Below, one piece after another: positions 47,371-59,969 of a stretch of 64,000 bases of DNA (positions within the stretch are counted from its first letter, which is position 1; every line of letters starts with the position of its first letter). The stretch spans positions 21,583,645 through 21,647,644 of the forward strand of contig CM029369.1 of assembly GCA_017165825.1 (NCBI GenBank). The letters are read 5' to 3'. Made by a program: the position numbers and the translations under genes. A model generated the notes under the pieces. The model ran no database searches. It saw nothing but the letters and a program-made list of their open reading frames with translations, and was not told where the DNA came from. The stretch comes from Hepsetus odoe (lineage: Eukaryota > Chordata > Actinopteri > Characiformes > Hepsetidae).

Positions 47371-50300
47371 AGCTCAGAAAATGAGTAAGTGAGTGTGTAA
47401 TTAACTAACCAGCCATCTCTGTTTGTTATCGTGCCCTGCAGCAGCTAAATAGTTGACGGGCCACATGCTCAGCTTCTATTACATTTTTCATCTGTTTAAC
47501 AAAACTTTATTGTTGGATGTGCAATTAGCAATTTTTCAACAAGTTGTCAACATCAGAGTGAACATTAAATAGTTAAACATTTTAAAAAGCCTTGCCTTAG
47601 TTTGGTGTGATATGCTCGTGAAAGGGAACATGCTCAGGACATAAAGACTCACTTTAAAAGGCAGCCTGTGACCTATGCATTGATTCAATTTTTGTTGATT
47701 CCTGGAGAAGGATACTGATAATTGAAAACTATTGCAAATTGTTCTCTTTCTTTCTTTACTGGTTAATAAATGGGGGGAATATGTCAGGCGACTAGTTACA
47801 AGCCAACATCTTGCCAACCAGAAATCAGCTGGATGGATGTACTGCAGGTTAGTTGATGCCCAAAGTAAAAACATTACCCCCATGGCCAAAATGACATTGT
47901 CTCACCTTTAGTAATCAACATCATGCCAGTGTTCCCAGGTTGGGCCAACATATGTTCGCTGTCTGGAAAGTTTATTCCTTTTAAGAATCTGCTCTTTTGG
48001 ATCACTACTTCTCTTGTTTTGTGTGTGGCCATGGAAGACATTTTTTTTTTTTTTACTTTTTTTTTTATCAAGACAAGTGACTAAGAAAAAGACTGAGAGT
48101 GAGTGATATATCATTTAGCTCTTTCTTAAAACCTGTTGAATTAGAACAGAACTTAAGGAGTTTTTCTACAATGCTTAATGAAGTGCTGAAGGTTTGTATA
48201 TTAAGTGTAGACCTGCTTCTCACTTTAGTTCCCATGAACAGTAGAATTCCATTATAAATACCACACCACAGTGAAGACAGATAGCATCTGCAAGGCATAA
48301 AAATAACACTGTTTCCATTCCATTTAACTCAGTGGAGATGCGCTGGAGCAATATCCCACAAAACAAATATGATGTGGCCCTCTCTGATCATCACTTGATA
48401 GTGTGGTGACAAGCAAACTCTATTAAGCTGTCTTCAAATATGCAAAATGATATGATTTCACAATGATTACATATTCACTTCCCAGCTGGCTGGCTCCATG
48501 CAACTCCATTTGTCATTGACTATTGTGTCCAATTATATGATTAGCTTTGAACACTCCGGCACTTGGAGAGCTCTCGTGTGTTCCAGTGCACTGACTGATT
48601 CACAAACAAAGTCATTACAACATGTATTCACACATATCAAATAACAAACAGATGGCCATTGTGCGCGCCGGCTGATTGGTTTGCAGCGTGAGCTGCCGAA
48701 AAAGGGAGTTTTTTGCGGGGCTTTGTTTAGCGCTGACTGTTTTATTCCCAGAGAGGAGCATCTGGCTGCTGAGGCGGCTAAATCAACTCAAATGAAAGAC
48801 AATCTTGTTTTCATTAATTTCTCTATGACAAAAGCACTTGTTATGAAGATTCGAAATTACCAAGAAAGCATCCCGATAATTCATCATGCAGGCTGGACCG
48901 AGGCCCATGATTGCTTGAGGTGTCCGTCTGCATCAGGGAGTGTTTACTTTCTTTGGAAGTGTGTCAGGTGGCCTCACTGCAATCTGCAACGTGTTCTGAG
49001 AAGTTAACAAAGCAGTCCTAAAATTCAGAGTGATGCTCATTACTGTTAGTCTGGCTTTGTGCACATTATAGAGGCTAAAATGCAAAATATCTCATGGACC
49101 TGGCTCGGAAAATGTTCTCTGACTTATGTTTTAAAGTTGGAGTCTTTAGCATTCAAATCAAGCTCATGTAGTTTTTGTAAGGGAGGAAACTAATATCTAA
49201 TAATCATGGATGCATTGAGTGCCAAATGTTTGCAGCAAATGTTTGAAGGTTTGTATCAAGTCCAGTTTAAAAGAGGGGAATGCAAACTGGGGAATATGTA
49301 GCAAACTTTTTCATGTGTTGTACATGAATACTTGCTTACAGTACTAGTTAGCTTTCTCACTCGCTTACACTGTTAGTGTAGTATATCTAGATGAGGTTCT
49401 ACTTAGAAAACTGAGGTGAACTACACCTCTCACCAGGTGGTTAGTTAGAGCAGTAAGTTGCCATAGAGCAGTTATTTTCACCTGCAGCCCCCCATGCATA
49501 TCAAATAAGTAATTTCTATAAAGAAAATGTATTTATTTTAAACAAGGCCATACTACTCATATTACTTACTGTAACAGGCAAACCGCTGCATGACATACAT
49601 AGCGGAGAAGCTCGTAGCCATTCAAGATTAAGCTTTCTTTTTATAAGAACTGGTGGCCAAAAATCTGACCAGCATGCACAGTAGTGAGCCAGGCAATGAT
49701 CTGTCTGTGCAATGCTATGTTAAGATGAACAAGACTAAGGGCTGTTTACAATTTATCCGAGATTGAAATTATTCCAATACAACACAATAAATCACTTCAT
49801 ATACGCCCGCATCATGTTCGAAAATAAGTCATCATTAGAGAATTAGCTACATTGAATACAGCATGACTGTTTAATAATGTATCTCTCTGAGATTAGCCTA
49901 GTTAAGAATTCATCTGATTATTTCCCTGCTGTGGTTCAATTTACGCACAATTTGATATTCTCACTGTATTTTGAATAAAATTGGAGAAACTATGTAATTA
50001 AAACTAGCAAATGAGGCTAGACTTTGGAAGCCAAAGACCTGAGCACATGGCCTTGTCACATTGCGAACTGTGATGTCACGGTGTATTGTTGCACCCCACT
50101 GTACACTCAAAAGAGTGCATGTCAGCATACTCTTTATTAGTACACAGTATCCATCCATATTACAGATATCTTCTGTATCTCATTTGTATAGACACGTGTC
50201 ATCTGCTTCTCCTTCATTTGCCCTCGTTTTGCAGAGCACCTATGAAGTGCAAGAACTACAAAAGGAGAGCCTTAAGTGCATGGTCTTCTTGTCTTTAATG

Positions 50301-52646
50301 TGCTGTGCTGCAAGCCTTTTTTTCCATCTGCTGTTTCAGTGGTTCTCAATGGTGGACGCGTCACAAAAACCACTCCTGGGCCTGCCTGCCCCTTTATGCA
50401 ACACTTTCACATGTGTGAAATGCTTTAGTATACCAGGCCCCATGAGAAGACTGCGTTCCAGTGGTGTTGAATGTGACAGAAACATTCGATGTGGATGTTT
50501 AAAAAACTTAACAGACCTTGGGTTGCAGTTCCCAAAGGCAGTCATAGTTGCTCTTAGCTCTGTTGGAGTCTGAGACACACAGAAGGTGAAAACAATGTTT
50601 TTTTCAGACATCTACTCCAAATGTTGTGTGCTCCAGACATCTTCTATCCACTGATATTTGGCACATTCAGATTTATTGGCCTAATATTGTCAAAACCGCT
50701 TAAGCATCAGACAGATATGGAAAGCCCAAAGCACCCCATTTATACAAACTGGCCCAGAAACATTCATTTGATAAACCTAAGGAGGTCTGCATTCATTAGA
50801 ATTAAGGTAAGAAAGCGCCTTCTCATTCCTCCTAAACTGATAATCTTGGATAGTTCCTGTTGTTTTATTGCTCATCTTCCCTCTGCGTGGCCTTTAATGC
50901 GGTTCCTTTAATGCTTATCTGGCTCCTTATGGTGGAAGTGTGCAGTATTCCTTCTCATCTCTGCTCAGCCATGTTTAGAAGCACTTCGAAGTAGTTCAGG
51001 AAAATTTTCCACTGGCTCTGAATGTGTGTATTTCCTCAGAGCTGACAAAGATTAATGTGCTGCTTAATTAGCTATAGGTCTGTTCTGACAGTTCTGTGCT
51101 AAGGTAAGAGGTGCCTTGGAGTCTGTATCTATATTTGAAGCTGATTAAATATCATACATGAACATACTGTGATGATGCTTTCAAAGTGTTCATTTTTACA
51201 CCAAAGGAACTGTTATACAGCATCATGCAAAGAGTTTAAATTATACAGAAACAGTGGTGTTCAGTTCTCTAAGAGAATATAACTATTATAACAAAAAAGG
51301 TAAATGGGCATCAAAGGGAAAGTTTGAATGGAAGATGTCAAACCATGTTCACATGCTGTAGCACCATCACACACCCTTTCATGACAGGCAATGACCCTGC
51401 AGGTGGTTATAGGGTCTTGCAAGGGACTGCTGTCTCATGGCTCCACCTGCTGATGCTGATGAGCTTAAGCAAGACTCCCAAAAAAAGTTTAGAGCAGATC
51501 TGTACAATGGCGCCACCAACAGGCAGATAAAAGGACCTGCAGCAAGGAACATACAGAAACAAAAGCCCCTTCTTTAGAAAATGTTCTCACTCTCAGTGTG
51601 TTGGATATTATTGAATGTGTTCAGCTGAATTTAAAACCCCTCAAGTATGTTCTTAGATGTTTACTTTTTTCCAGTTTTCTCCCTAATTTATCTATGTCCA
51701 GTTCCAGTCATGGGTGAGGACTTCCCGCAATCACTCATTATTCGCCCTTTTGGATCCTCTGTAAATGGTGTTCTTGCTATTTTCCTGATATAACAATAAC
51801 ATTTCAACATCTCTAGCATTGTTATGCACACTAGACTCACCAAGTAGAGTACCAAGAGAAGGTATAAAGTGCTTTTAATAACATTTTCATTTGCATGAAA
51901 CTTTTTAATTTAAATGAAGCTAGGAAATTGCATTGGGTCTGCAAAAACAGACTAAAAAAGCATAATATTCACAGTAGGTGCCCTGGTACACACACAGTTT
52001 TATGGTATTATAAGGCTACCCCACATGCTTCATTGGTTTTCAAAGTAAAAAAAAAACATGAACATAAAGAACCCACATACACATACTGTTTATGGCACTA
52101 TCATTTTTCCCACATTTTATACTGCAGTCTTCTATGCGTATAGTAAACAATAAACAGTAATTGTGCACTAAAATTTGCAGAACAAAAAAAAAATCTGTCC
52201 TCTATAGAGGATGTGTATTTATTTTCAACTTAAAATAAAACAACTAAAGTCACTCGTCTTGTATATACAGTACTCTATAAATGTCTTGAGCCATCTTTCA
52301 TTTCTTTCATTTTTCTGTGGAATCATTTTGGTGCAATTGACATAATGAGTATATTACACAAAAAATAAGAACAAATGTTTCACTGCAACATGCTGCAAAG
52401 TGCCTAAAAATACAAGATGCCTAGATATAGGTGGTCCAACCACTCAGCATTGAGCGTCATTTCTACTCTAACCACCGGTCTGATCATCTATAATGATCTG
52501 CCCCTGTTTCTTCACTGTCTCATGCCTTAAATCAGAAAAAATTGTTATGCTTGAATAATTCATATTCATGTGTAGTTTACACACAATGATGTGTGTAATT
52601 CATTAGAAGTGACTGACCTATTTAAAAACTACCTTAGCAAGAACTC
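47371..52646. other. intergenic, candidate regulatory block at 48.3-49.0 kb
   Basis: 48.30-49.00 kb is repeat-free with mixed composition (GTGCGCGCCGGCTGATTGG; TCATTAATTTCTCTATGAC) and looks constrained. The rest is AT-rich unique sequence; open frames such as 50061-50573 show no family resemblance. Confidence 0.35.
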
Positions 52647-52652
52647 TTTATT
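52647..52652 (-). terminator. candidate gpr18 poly(A) signal
   Basis: AATAAA on the - strand about 140 bases after the gpr18 stop. A second lies at 52218-52223. No other gene is nearby on this strand. Confidence 0.4.
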
Positions 52653-52793
52653 AGCAAAGTGGAGTAAATCTGTAGATGCAAACAATCTGAAAAGTTCTGT
52701 ACAAAGTTCTGGATTATACTTTTTTATCTTGATTTGAGTAGTTTGTAATCGATTAATCTGTAATCGAGTTGTGTCCAAATCCTCCCAGTGGCC

Positions 52794-53783
52794 TCAGATC
52801 ATGACACTCGTAAGGTTACTGAGAGAGCGAACGCTGCCTGTGTGCCGGCTCTTTCTGCGCACACTTCTCAGGTAGTTCCTATACAGGATGACACTGATCA
52901 CTCTGTCCTGGAACTGCTTGGACACTATATAGTACAGTATGATGTCCAGTACAGTGCTCATGTTCATCAGGAAAGTGGTGAAGGCCCCCCAGATGCTGTA
53001 GTCATGGCCACTTTTTGCTAGCAGCAGGAACACAAAGCAGATGTGGAAGGGCACAAAGCACACCAGCACCTGCACAATCAGTGTGATGATAATCCGAATA
53101 GACTTCTGCTTGACTTTGGGCTTCAGCTTGGATGTGCGCCCATGGATGAGGTTGTCCACAATGACAATGTAGCAACCCACCATGATGAACATGGGCACCA
53201 AGAAGAAAAAAGCCAGACGGGCAAAGTGAACAGGGTTGTCCCGCTGCAGATACACGATGTCATGCATTTTCAGGCAGGTGGTATGATTGGAGAACAAGTC
53301 TGGATCTTCCTCAAGAAAGAGCAATGGAGACGCACCACCAAGAGCCATGATCCACACACCAACACAAGACATTATGGCCTTAGGCACGTTTTTCAGCTCC
53401 TTGCTGTGCCGTGGCTGTACTATAGCTACATAGCGGTCAGCACTGATGAGGGCAAAGAGCCATAGAGCCAGACAGGGGTAGAGGACGGTCAGTGCAGCGT
53501 TGACCCTACAAAATATGTCTCCAAAGGGCCAGTAGTCCTTGCTGTAGTAGACCATGCGGAAGGGCAGCAATGCAATAAAGATGAGGTCCACCAAAGCCAC
53601 ATTGATCATGTAGATGGTGACGGAGCTCCTTCTCTTTGTGGTCAGAGCAAATACCCAAAGGGCTGTGACATTGACTACCAGGCCTATGGTGAAAATGAAG
53701 CCGTAGAACACCAGGCTGGCTGTTCTGAACATTGAAGGAATATGGTCCTCAGTGATGACATCCAAAGACATGTTGTGAGTCAT
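52794..53783 (-). CDS. gpr18: G-protein-coupled receptor 18 (GPR18)
   Basis: A complete 329-codon class A GPCR in one coding exon. It has seven hydrophobic segments. Class A landmarks are N38 in TM1, D66 in TM2, C92 at the top of TM3 pairing with C170 in extracellular loop 2, D116-R117-Y118, W144 in TM4, P197 in TM5 and CFVP (242-245) in TM6. TM7 carries D280-IILY instead of NPxxY, as in mammalian GPR18. N-glycosylation sequons are at N4 and N166. Stretches such as HGRTSKLKPKVK (214-225), SKQFQDRVISV and the C-terminal RSLSNLTSVMI match human GPR18 closely, giving high confidence in orthology. The mammalian receptor is expressed mainly in lymphoid cells; N-arachidonoyl glycine and resolvin D2 have been proposed as ligands but remain disputed. 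The ATG lies 10 bases after a splice acceptor, so a 5' noncoding exon exists. It is convergent with dach1, 18-20 kb away. Confidence 0.95.
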   Translation of the reverse strand: MTHNMSLDVITEDHIPSMFRTASLVFYGFIFTIGLVVNVTALWVFALTTKRRSSVTIYMINVALVDLIFIALLPFRMVYYSKDYWPFGDIFCRVNAALTVLYPCLALWLFALISADRYVAIVQPRHSKELKNVPKAIMSCVGVWIMALGGASPLLFLEEDPDLFSNHTTCLKMHDIVYLQRDNPVHFARLAFFFLVPMFIMVGCYIVIVDNLIHGRTSKLKPKVKQKSIRIIITLIVQVLVCFVPFHICFVFLLLAKSGHDYSIWGAFTTFLMNMSTVLDIILYYIVSKQFQDRVISVILYRNYLRSVRRKSRHTGSVRSLSNLTSVMI

Positions 53784-53800
53784 GATGAACTACCTGATAA
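53784..53800 (-). promoter_or_regulatory. gpr18: 3' splice site just upstream of the gpr18 start codon
   Basis: On the - strand a pyrimidine-rich run (TCTTCTTTTTCTTTATCAG) ends at 53794, leaving only 10 untranslated bases before the ATG. This implies a spliced 5' UTR. Confidence 0.7.
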
Positions 53801-54240
53801 AGAAAAAGAAGAGCACATACAAAGTTCTGTAAAATAGATTAAAATTAACTGATTTCTCTGACAAGGTTAAGTAATTTGCCTGTTTGCCTATTATAATATC
53901 TCAAAAATGCATAAAATTCAAATTTAAACAATTGTATAACCACATGAGAGGCAATTTATCAGTGGACAGGTTTGGAGAACATATTTTGCTTCTTTAAATT
54001 TAGAACGATCTATGAAACTAATGCTGTTAACAAAAACTGTGGTCACTCAAATCCTTAATGTTAAAACATTCACAATACTGAGCTAAACCATCTCAGGTTC
54101 TTCATTAAGGGAGAAGAGACCTGTAGTTCAGGATACAGTAGTATTTACCATGAGCTATAATCATGAATTTAGCCTCACTTCACCATGTAGCTGAAGAAAG
54201 ATGGATGGATGCATGGATGGACATATGGACAGATGGACGG
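53801..54240 (-). other. gpr18 5' UTR intron, proximal part
   Basis: AT-rich sequence between the acceptor and the GATA-repeat tract; no coding signal. Confidence 0.45.
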
Positions 54241-54272
54241 ACAGACAGACAGATGAAGGGACAGATAGACAT

Positions 54273-54349
<77 letters not shown>

Positions 54350-54385
54350 CAGACTTACATACAGACAGACAGACAGATAGATGAA
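54241..54385. repeat. (GATA)n/(GACA)n array in the gpr18 5' region
   Basis: About 100 bases of GATA flanked by GACA units. Lies inside or next to the inferred gpr18 5' intron. Confidence 0.93.
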
Positions 54386-55731
54386 GAAGAAAAAGGGTTT
54401 TAACAGCTAAATAGTTTATTAAAAAATCAGTATGACATGTTTTTTCCTTTCTCTTCTCCTTCCTTTATAGATTTTACATGTCATTTCTTGTTCCATGTTT
54501 AATACCACCCTCTAGCCCCCAACCCACCCACATGGAGTCATTTTACCTCAAGTGGAGGAGTGGAAAAACCTCCAGTTGCAGTAATTGTAATTATTGAAAA
54601 CACTTCGAGAGAAATTTCACTCTCAAAACAAAGGAACCCAGACTTGCAGAAGAGACAAAAGGGGAAGCATTTTACATGAAATGCTGAAGTGAAATTCATT
54701 GTCTTTGTTTTAGTTTCACTTGTATGACAGGAAAGTCTGCGACCACTTACAGTAACTGTGATGCCACCCCACCCTCCACTCAGAGAGAAAGTCTTACCAA
54801 TTTCACAGGAATTCCTTTCCATTTACTACTTGATCAAATACAGTCAACAGAGTAGCAGTTCAGTTCGGCACTTAAACAGAATTTGGGTTGCACGTATATC
54901 TTCTCATACAAAAAGTGGATGTTACTTCTCCAGAACTGGTCTCAATTATGTTTGGAATTCCAAAGAAACTTTTTTATCCTCTTACTGTAGTTTGATAATC
55001 AAAGTTGTACATACCTCAGTGATCTACATGCTCTTGTGCTGGTGCAGTAGCTGCTTCAGTCATGTTCAGAAGACGTGTGATGTGGTGGCGAGTCATATCA
55101 GCTCAAGAGCTTTGCAGCTAGTGTAGAGGAAGTTATGCAGCTAAGATCTTTATTTAAATGAGGTGATTTGTTGGTTAGTGCAGCTTCCTGTATGGCCTTT
55201 ATATGCGGAACAATTGTCTTCATGCCATTGTATGTTTACTGGCACTTTTTGTCATTAATATTATTGTGACTCTGGCTGTAGAGCTCCAGCAGTGACAGGT
55301 TTAGGTGCTGGTTCTTGATTGGAAAAATGAGGTTTGTCACACAACATTAGCTCTCCAGGGACTAGTACGCAGTGGGTGGCAACTGAATGCATCTGGTGTT
55401 GAGGAGTTTTAATTAGCCACAGGATGTTCAAGCAGGTAGCGTGTTACAGGAAACAGTGCTGCCTCTAATACATCTGAGAATAATCCCACTAACAAAGAAC
55501 CTCCTCCAAAGTTCACTTGCCCCAGGTGATGTGACTAGATCCGGCTCAAGCAGAGAAAGAGTAAAGGGCAGGATGGGAAAAGAGATTGTTTCTACACTAG
55601 AAACAATTAATAAATAGCAAGCTGCACAGAGGGGAAGGATGCAAAAGTTTTGAATTTTGGCCAATAAAAACAAGACTTTATTCTTTATAAACTGTCCAAT
55701 ATCAGGCTGTTGCGCTCAGTCTACTAAAGTC
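54386..55731. other. gpr18 upstream region
   Basis: Unique sequence expected to hold the gpr18 noncoding exon(s) and promoter. An ETS/PU.1-type core (GAGGAAGT) is at about 55124-55132 on +, which would suit a haematopoietic promoter; this is inference. Confidence 0.3.
54791..54798 (-). promoter_or_regulatory. candidate 5' splice site for a gpr18 noncoding exon
   Basis: On the - strand TTG|GTAAGA gives a good donor about 1 kb upstream of the acceptor. Two rivals exist: a GTAAGT at about 54352-54358 beside a GATA-repeat tract, and GAG|GTATGT near 55009-55018. Only transcript data can choose between them. Confidence 0.35.
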
Positions 55732-56430
55732 AAGTCAAGTCAAGTCAAGTAGGAATTTATTGTCATTTCAGCCATATACACAGTACATAGTGAAATGAAA
55801 TAATGTTCCTCCAGGACCCTGGTGCTACACACAAGATAGCATCAGACACAACATAACACGCAAGACAACATAAGACACAACATAAGACACAACATTACAC
55901 ACAAGACAACATAAGACACAACAGAAGACACAACATAACACACAAGACAAGGCAACAAGTGCAGACAACAGACAGCACAACAGACAGTACTTTCATCCAT
56001 AAGAGGGCTGCAGTGTTATAGAACAAAGCAGCCCAGGTTGTTGGGCAGCGTAACAGTGTAACGGAGCAGCGTTGTGAGTAAAATGCAGAGTGCAAGCAGA
56101 AAAATAGATAGATAATAGATGGATATGGATGAATAAAAGTGTGAAGACATTAGCAGTTTAAAAGTCTGATGGCCAGGAGGAAGAAACTATTTCCCATCCT
56201 GGAAGCAGAGGCCTGTATGCTGCAAAACATTTTCCCGGATGGCAGGAGGAGAAGAGAGTGTGGGATGGGTGGGAGGGATCATCCACAATGCTGGTTGCTT
56301 TGCGGATGTAGCGAGTGGTGAAGATGTCCTGTACAGAGGGCAGAGAGACATTGATGATCTTCTCAGCTGTTCTTACTACCCATTATAGGGACTTGCGGTC
56401 TAAGACGTTGCAGTTCCAGTATCAGGCAGT
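55732..56430 (-). pseudogene. 3' end of a decayed non-LTR retrotransposon (LINE)
   Basis: Read on -, the segment near 56400-56170 decodes in pieces to VRTAEKIINVSLPSVQDIFT, TRYIRKATSIV and DPSHPSHTLF. This is the C-terminal ORF2 region of fish LINEs, with stops. A 3' UTR follows and then a tail of tandem TTGAC units (55732-55751 complement) just after AATGACAATAAATTCC. Not active. Confidence 0.65.
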
Positions 56431-58879
56431 AATGTAAACTCAAACACCCTTCTACACCACAGACAATTTACAAAATACACAATCAACCATATGACATCAC
56501 ACTGTGTAAGTGTGTGCTATTTTAAGCTAGTTTGTTACCAGATTGAATCAGATTCATCCCCCCATATCCTGACTTTCGCTCAATATGGACATCTACATAA
56601 GAAAAGGGAAGTAAAACTGTAAAGAAACTGCTCACATATAAATAACCTAATGATTAAAACAAGAACATAAAAACAGTTCTTCAACGGTCGTTGAGTAAAG
56701 ATAGTTGTCTTATATACAGCCACCACAACTCAAAAAATCACTTTAATGCTGGTTAATGTTTTTTTTTCAATGTAAAGTTGACCTTTACATTGCGTAAAAC
56801 ATTTCTGATAAATAAGCCAAAATGACTTAAAATTAAGATATCAACTTTTTATAACCTTTTTGCCTTCTTTGCAATATTTTTGTAAATATGTTATGTGGGT
56901 GTAAGTCTAAATGTATACTGATGAGCCACTTTTTGGGAAAATGTACTTTGTACACTCATTCTACACGGACTGTTCATTGCTCCACTGACCTCATAGGTCT
57001 CAGTGTAATTTTCAACTGCTCACACACACGCACACACACATGGACACACACACACGCACTAAAATAGTTTTTAAATGTCAGCGTCACTGCTTTGCTGTGT
57101 GTAATCACAAGCGTTATTTTGACCACTGATTAATGGGGCAATACAGCATCAGTCAAAACATTTAAACTACTAAATACAGCTATTTGGTAGATAGAGCTGA
57201 TAAAGTGAAACATTATTGTAGATCCAGAGTATGTGTACAGAGGGAAGCGGTTCATTGGTGTATAGGTTCTTCATACACATAGGTTTTTAACCCAGTAAGA
57301 GTTCTCAGCAGAGGTCACGTGTCTCACTTGCAAAAACTTATTTATTTAAATCCATTTTTGAACAGAATTAATTTCACCAGAGTCCAACACATTTCAGGGA
57401 ATGTGAATATTTTAAAGCTCCTACCTTTACTTCAGTTAGAGATGTCACTGACCAAAACAGATTATTGGTCTGGGCAGTGCCAGCTTGAACAAAAATTGCT
57501 CAATGCACTTTTCCAGTAGCGTCCTAATTTTTATTTTTGGTAAACGACTGAACAATTTCTACAGAATCTTGTAAGATCTAAGATCAAAACTCTCCCCTCA
57601 ACAGGCAGCAGTGCATAATACCATAAAACAGGCCAACAATCTTTTTCAAAATCTTTTTCAAAAGTCTCTGTAAGTTTTTGAATGTGGAAGTAGCTCTAGT
57701 GTTGTGAAATGTTTCATCTGTGTGCTGTAATTTTAAACCTGGTGCTTCAGAAACACATTTCCTGAGCCAAATAATTAAGCAGTTTAAGATTTTGCTCTGT
57801 TCAGTAGTTCTAACTAAAAAGCCTACTTGCTTTAAAACATACCACCAAAGTTATACGTCAATAAAGTTATACATCAAATGAAGCCTTAAATTCTAATTTT
57901 GCATGTGACATGCATCTGTACGCAGTCTGACACTAATATGCTTACCCAACTCAGAAATCACAAAAGTGACTCTTTAGAAAAGTGACTTTAAAAAGCACTA
58001 AACCAATAAAACTGTGGATGTATACATTGATTCTAGTAAGACATGAAAATAATGTAATGTCTACATATAATTAATAAGCTGTAAAAAGATAACAGTTGTA
58101 GTGAAATTTTAAATCCTATGTGAGATATCAATAAAAAGCTCCATAATTCCTTGTTTTGACCATTTTTACTGAGTTTTGAGGTGTCCTTGAAATAATTCAG
58201 GCAAAAATGTTTGTCAGACTCTACAGAATACATGTTTTTAAATCAATAAATGGCCATTTAAGAATTCCTGAGCATCTAAATTACATGTCAATTTCTTAAA
58301 TATGTTTTGATACATGAGTACTACATAAAAAGTCTATTACAATTAATGATGTCAAACCTTTGAATGATTGTGAACATCGAAAGAATCATTGTGTGTGACC
58401 TTTGAAAGCTTATAGAACTTGATGTAAAGACTGTACACTTTCAAAGACTTTCAAAGAAGCCAAACATCCATTAAGGGAACAATAGTACAAGCTTAAAGCC
58501 AGAGATCAAATGTGTAATAAGACCCTTTTCTTTCTTTTTGTCATTTTCTCCATGACTTTAACTGTGGCTCAGAGTATTTGAAACCACAACCCAACATGCC
58601 TGTGTGTCACCCTCGCTTTCACACTTTGACACCCTCCACTTATGCTTCAGCAACATGAACTCTTAAGGTGACTACCCATAAAGCAACTATCATGTATGCT
58701 GCATACATCTTTGTTATTGTTGCTAAGGATGTACAGGATGTTGAAGTGAGTAATGATCACAAATGATGTGCCACTCCCAGATTTGGGCAGAGTACTTAGT
58801 GGCAGCTGAGATTTTTAATATTCAAGCCATGGTACAGAAAAAGGGGCATATTCATATTTACTCTCCCTCTCACTCATTT
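56431..58879. other. intergenic, AT-rich, no gene seen
   Basis: CA-rich run at 57019-57060; otherwise unique AT-rich sequence. Confidence 0.5.
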
Positions 58880-59045
58880 GCATAACTGGTTGTCCTGATG
58901 AAGGTCCTGTGCTGGAGTCCATCCCAGCTCTCTCTAGGTGAGAGGCAGGGAAACATCAGTCCATCACAGGGCAGACACACAGAGAAGCACACACATACAC
59001 TCATACCTATGGGACAGCTTAGCATCTCCAATCCACCTGACATTG
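58880..59045 (-). mobile_element. family C dispersed repeat fragment
   Basis: The complement carries the 3' part of the same family as 47.1 kb (CAGGTGGATTGGAGATGCTAAG; TGTCTGCCCTGTGATGGACTG). The head is lacking. Confidence 0.6.
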
Positions 59046-59094
59046 ATCCTCCCTCTTTATATTTAGCACTTGTTTAATGGGAACATGTTTGTAA

Positions 59095-59365
59095 TGCTGG
59101 GACGCTGTGGGCAGGACATATGTGCATGGCCGGGAGTCTCGTTTTTCACTTTATTCATCATAACTGGAATTTAGGAGTTACTTGAACAAGGTACTTCAGA
59201 AAATCAAACATACAGAACTTCAACACCAGTGCCACCACGAAGGCAAAGCCTCTTAAATGGCCGATGCTCTGCTCTGACTCATTGGAGCTTATAAATCCAG
59301 CCACCAATGAAGCACACCTGTGCCCTCATGAGCCCAGGTGTGCTCAGTCAGAGCAGAGTGCTGTC
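59095..59365. repeat. hairpin-bearing dispersed repeat, copy 1
   Basis: Contains nested inverted repeats: outer CTCTGCTCTGAC (59267-59278) with GTCAGAGCAGAG (59347-59358), and inner AGCACACCTG (59311-59320) with CAGGTGTGCT (59335-59344). A second copy lies at 59.97-60.11 kb in the same orientation. Confidence 0.7.
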
Positions 59366-59965
59366 TACCGTGGCAGTTTTATGCTCTACCACACGTTAAC
59401 TTTATTCACTTTTCCTCACTTTAAAATGTTCAGCAATCCTCTTCATGTCATTCATCTTCTCATTTTTGTGTAACAAATCCCATCTAAGAGAAGCTTTTCT
59501 TTTTTTTAACTTTCATTGCCTGCTTCAGTCCACTTCCTATCTTCAGATCAGACTGCTGTGAGTCTTATGATCTGTAACAGATGATGTAACATTTTAACCA
59601 ACAGGAAAAGATCTGCTAAAATCTTGAAATTTGATTAAAAATTGAGTAGCTAAATGATTTTCTGTTCTGAGTGTCCCAATGGAAGAACTTCCAATTAAAT
59701 GGGACCAATATTAAATCCTGATTGTACCATTCATCCAAATGATTTGGGAATGTTCTAATGTGAATGCTCTATATATATATCAGTTTATGAGGGGGCACAA
59801 ATAGTTTTATGATCATGGACAATATATAGCTAGCTTGGAGTATTTAATTGCCAGGCTTAACAATGTCTGTCGGGGGATAAACAGTGGTCGAGATCTGTGA
59901 CCTCTTTGCAGTTAGTGCTGTCTACAGATTTGATGTTATGTTTTGATGTTGTAGCTAAAATATAA
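59366..59965. other. intergenic, no feature seen
   Basis: AT-rich unique sequence between the two hairpin repeats. Confidence 0.45.
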
Positions 59966-59969
59966 ATCC

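Noticed and set aside
50061..50573. 170-codon open frame between dach1 and gpr18
   Set aside because: No recognisable domain and no transcription signals; likely chance.
53043..53465. 140-codon open frame on the + strand
   Set aside because: Shadow of the gpr18 coding sequence on the opposite strand.
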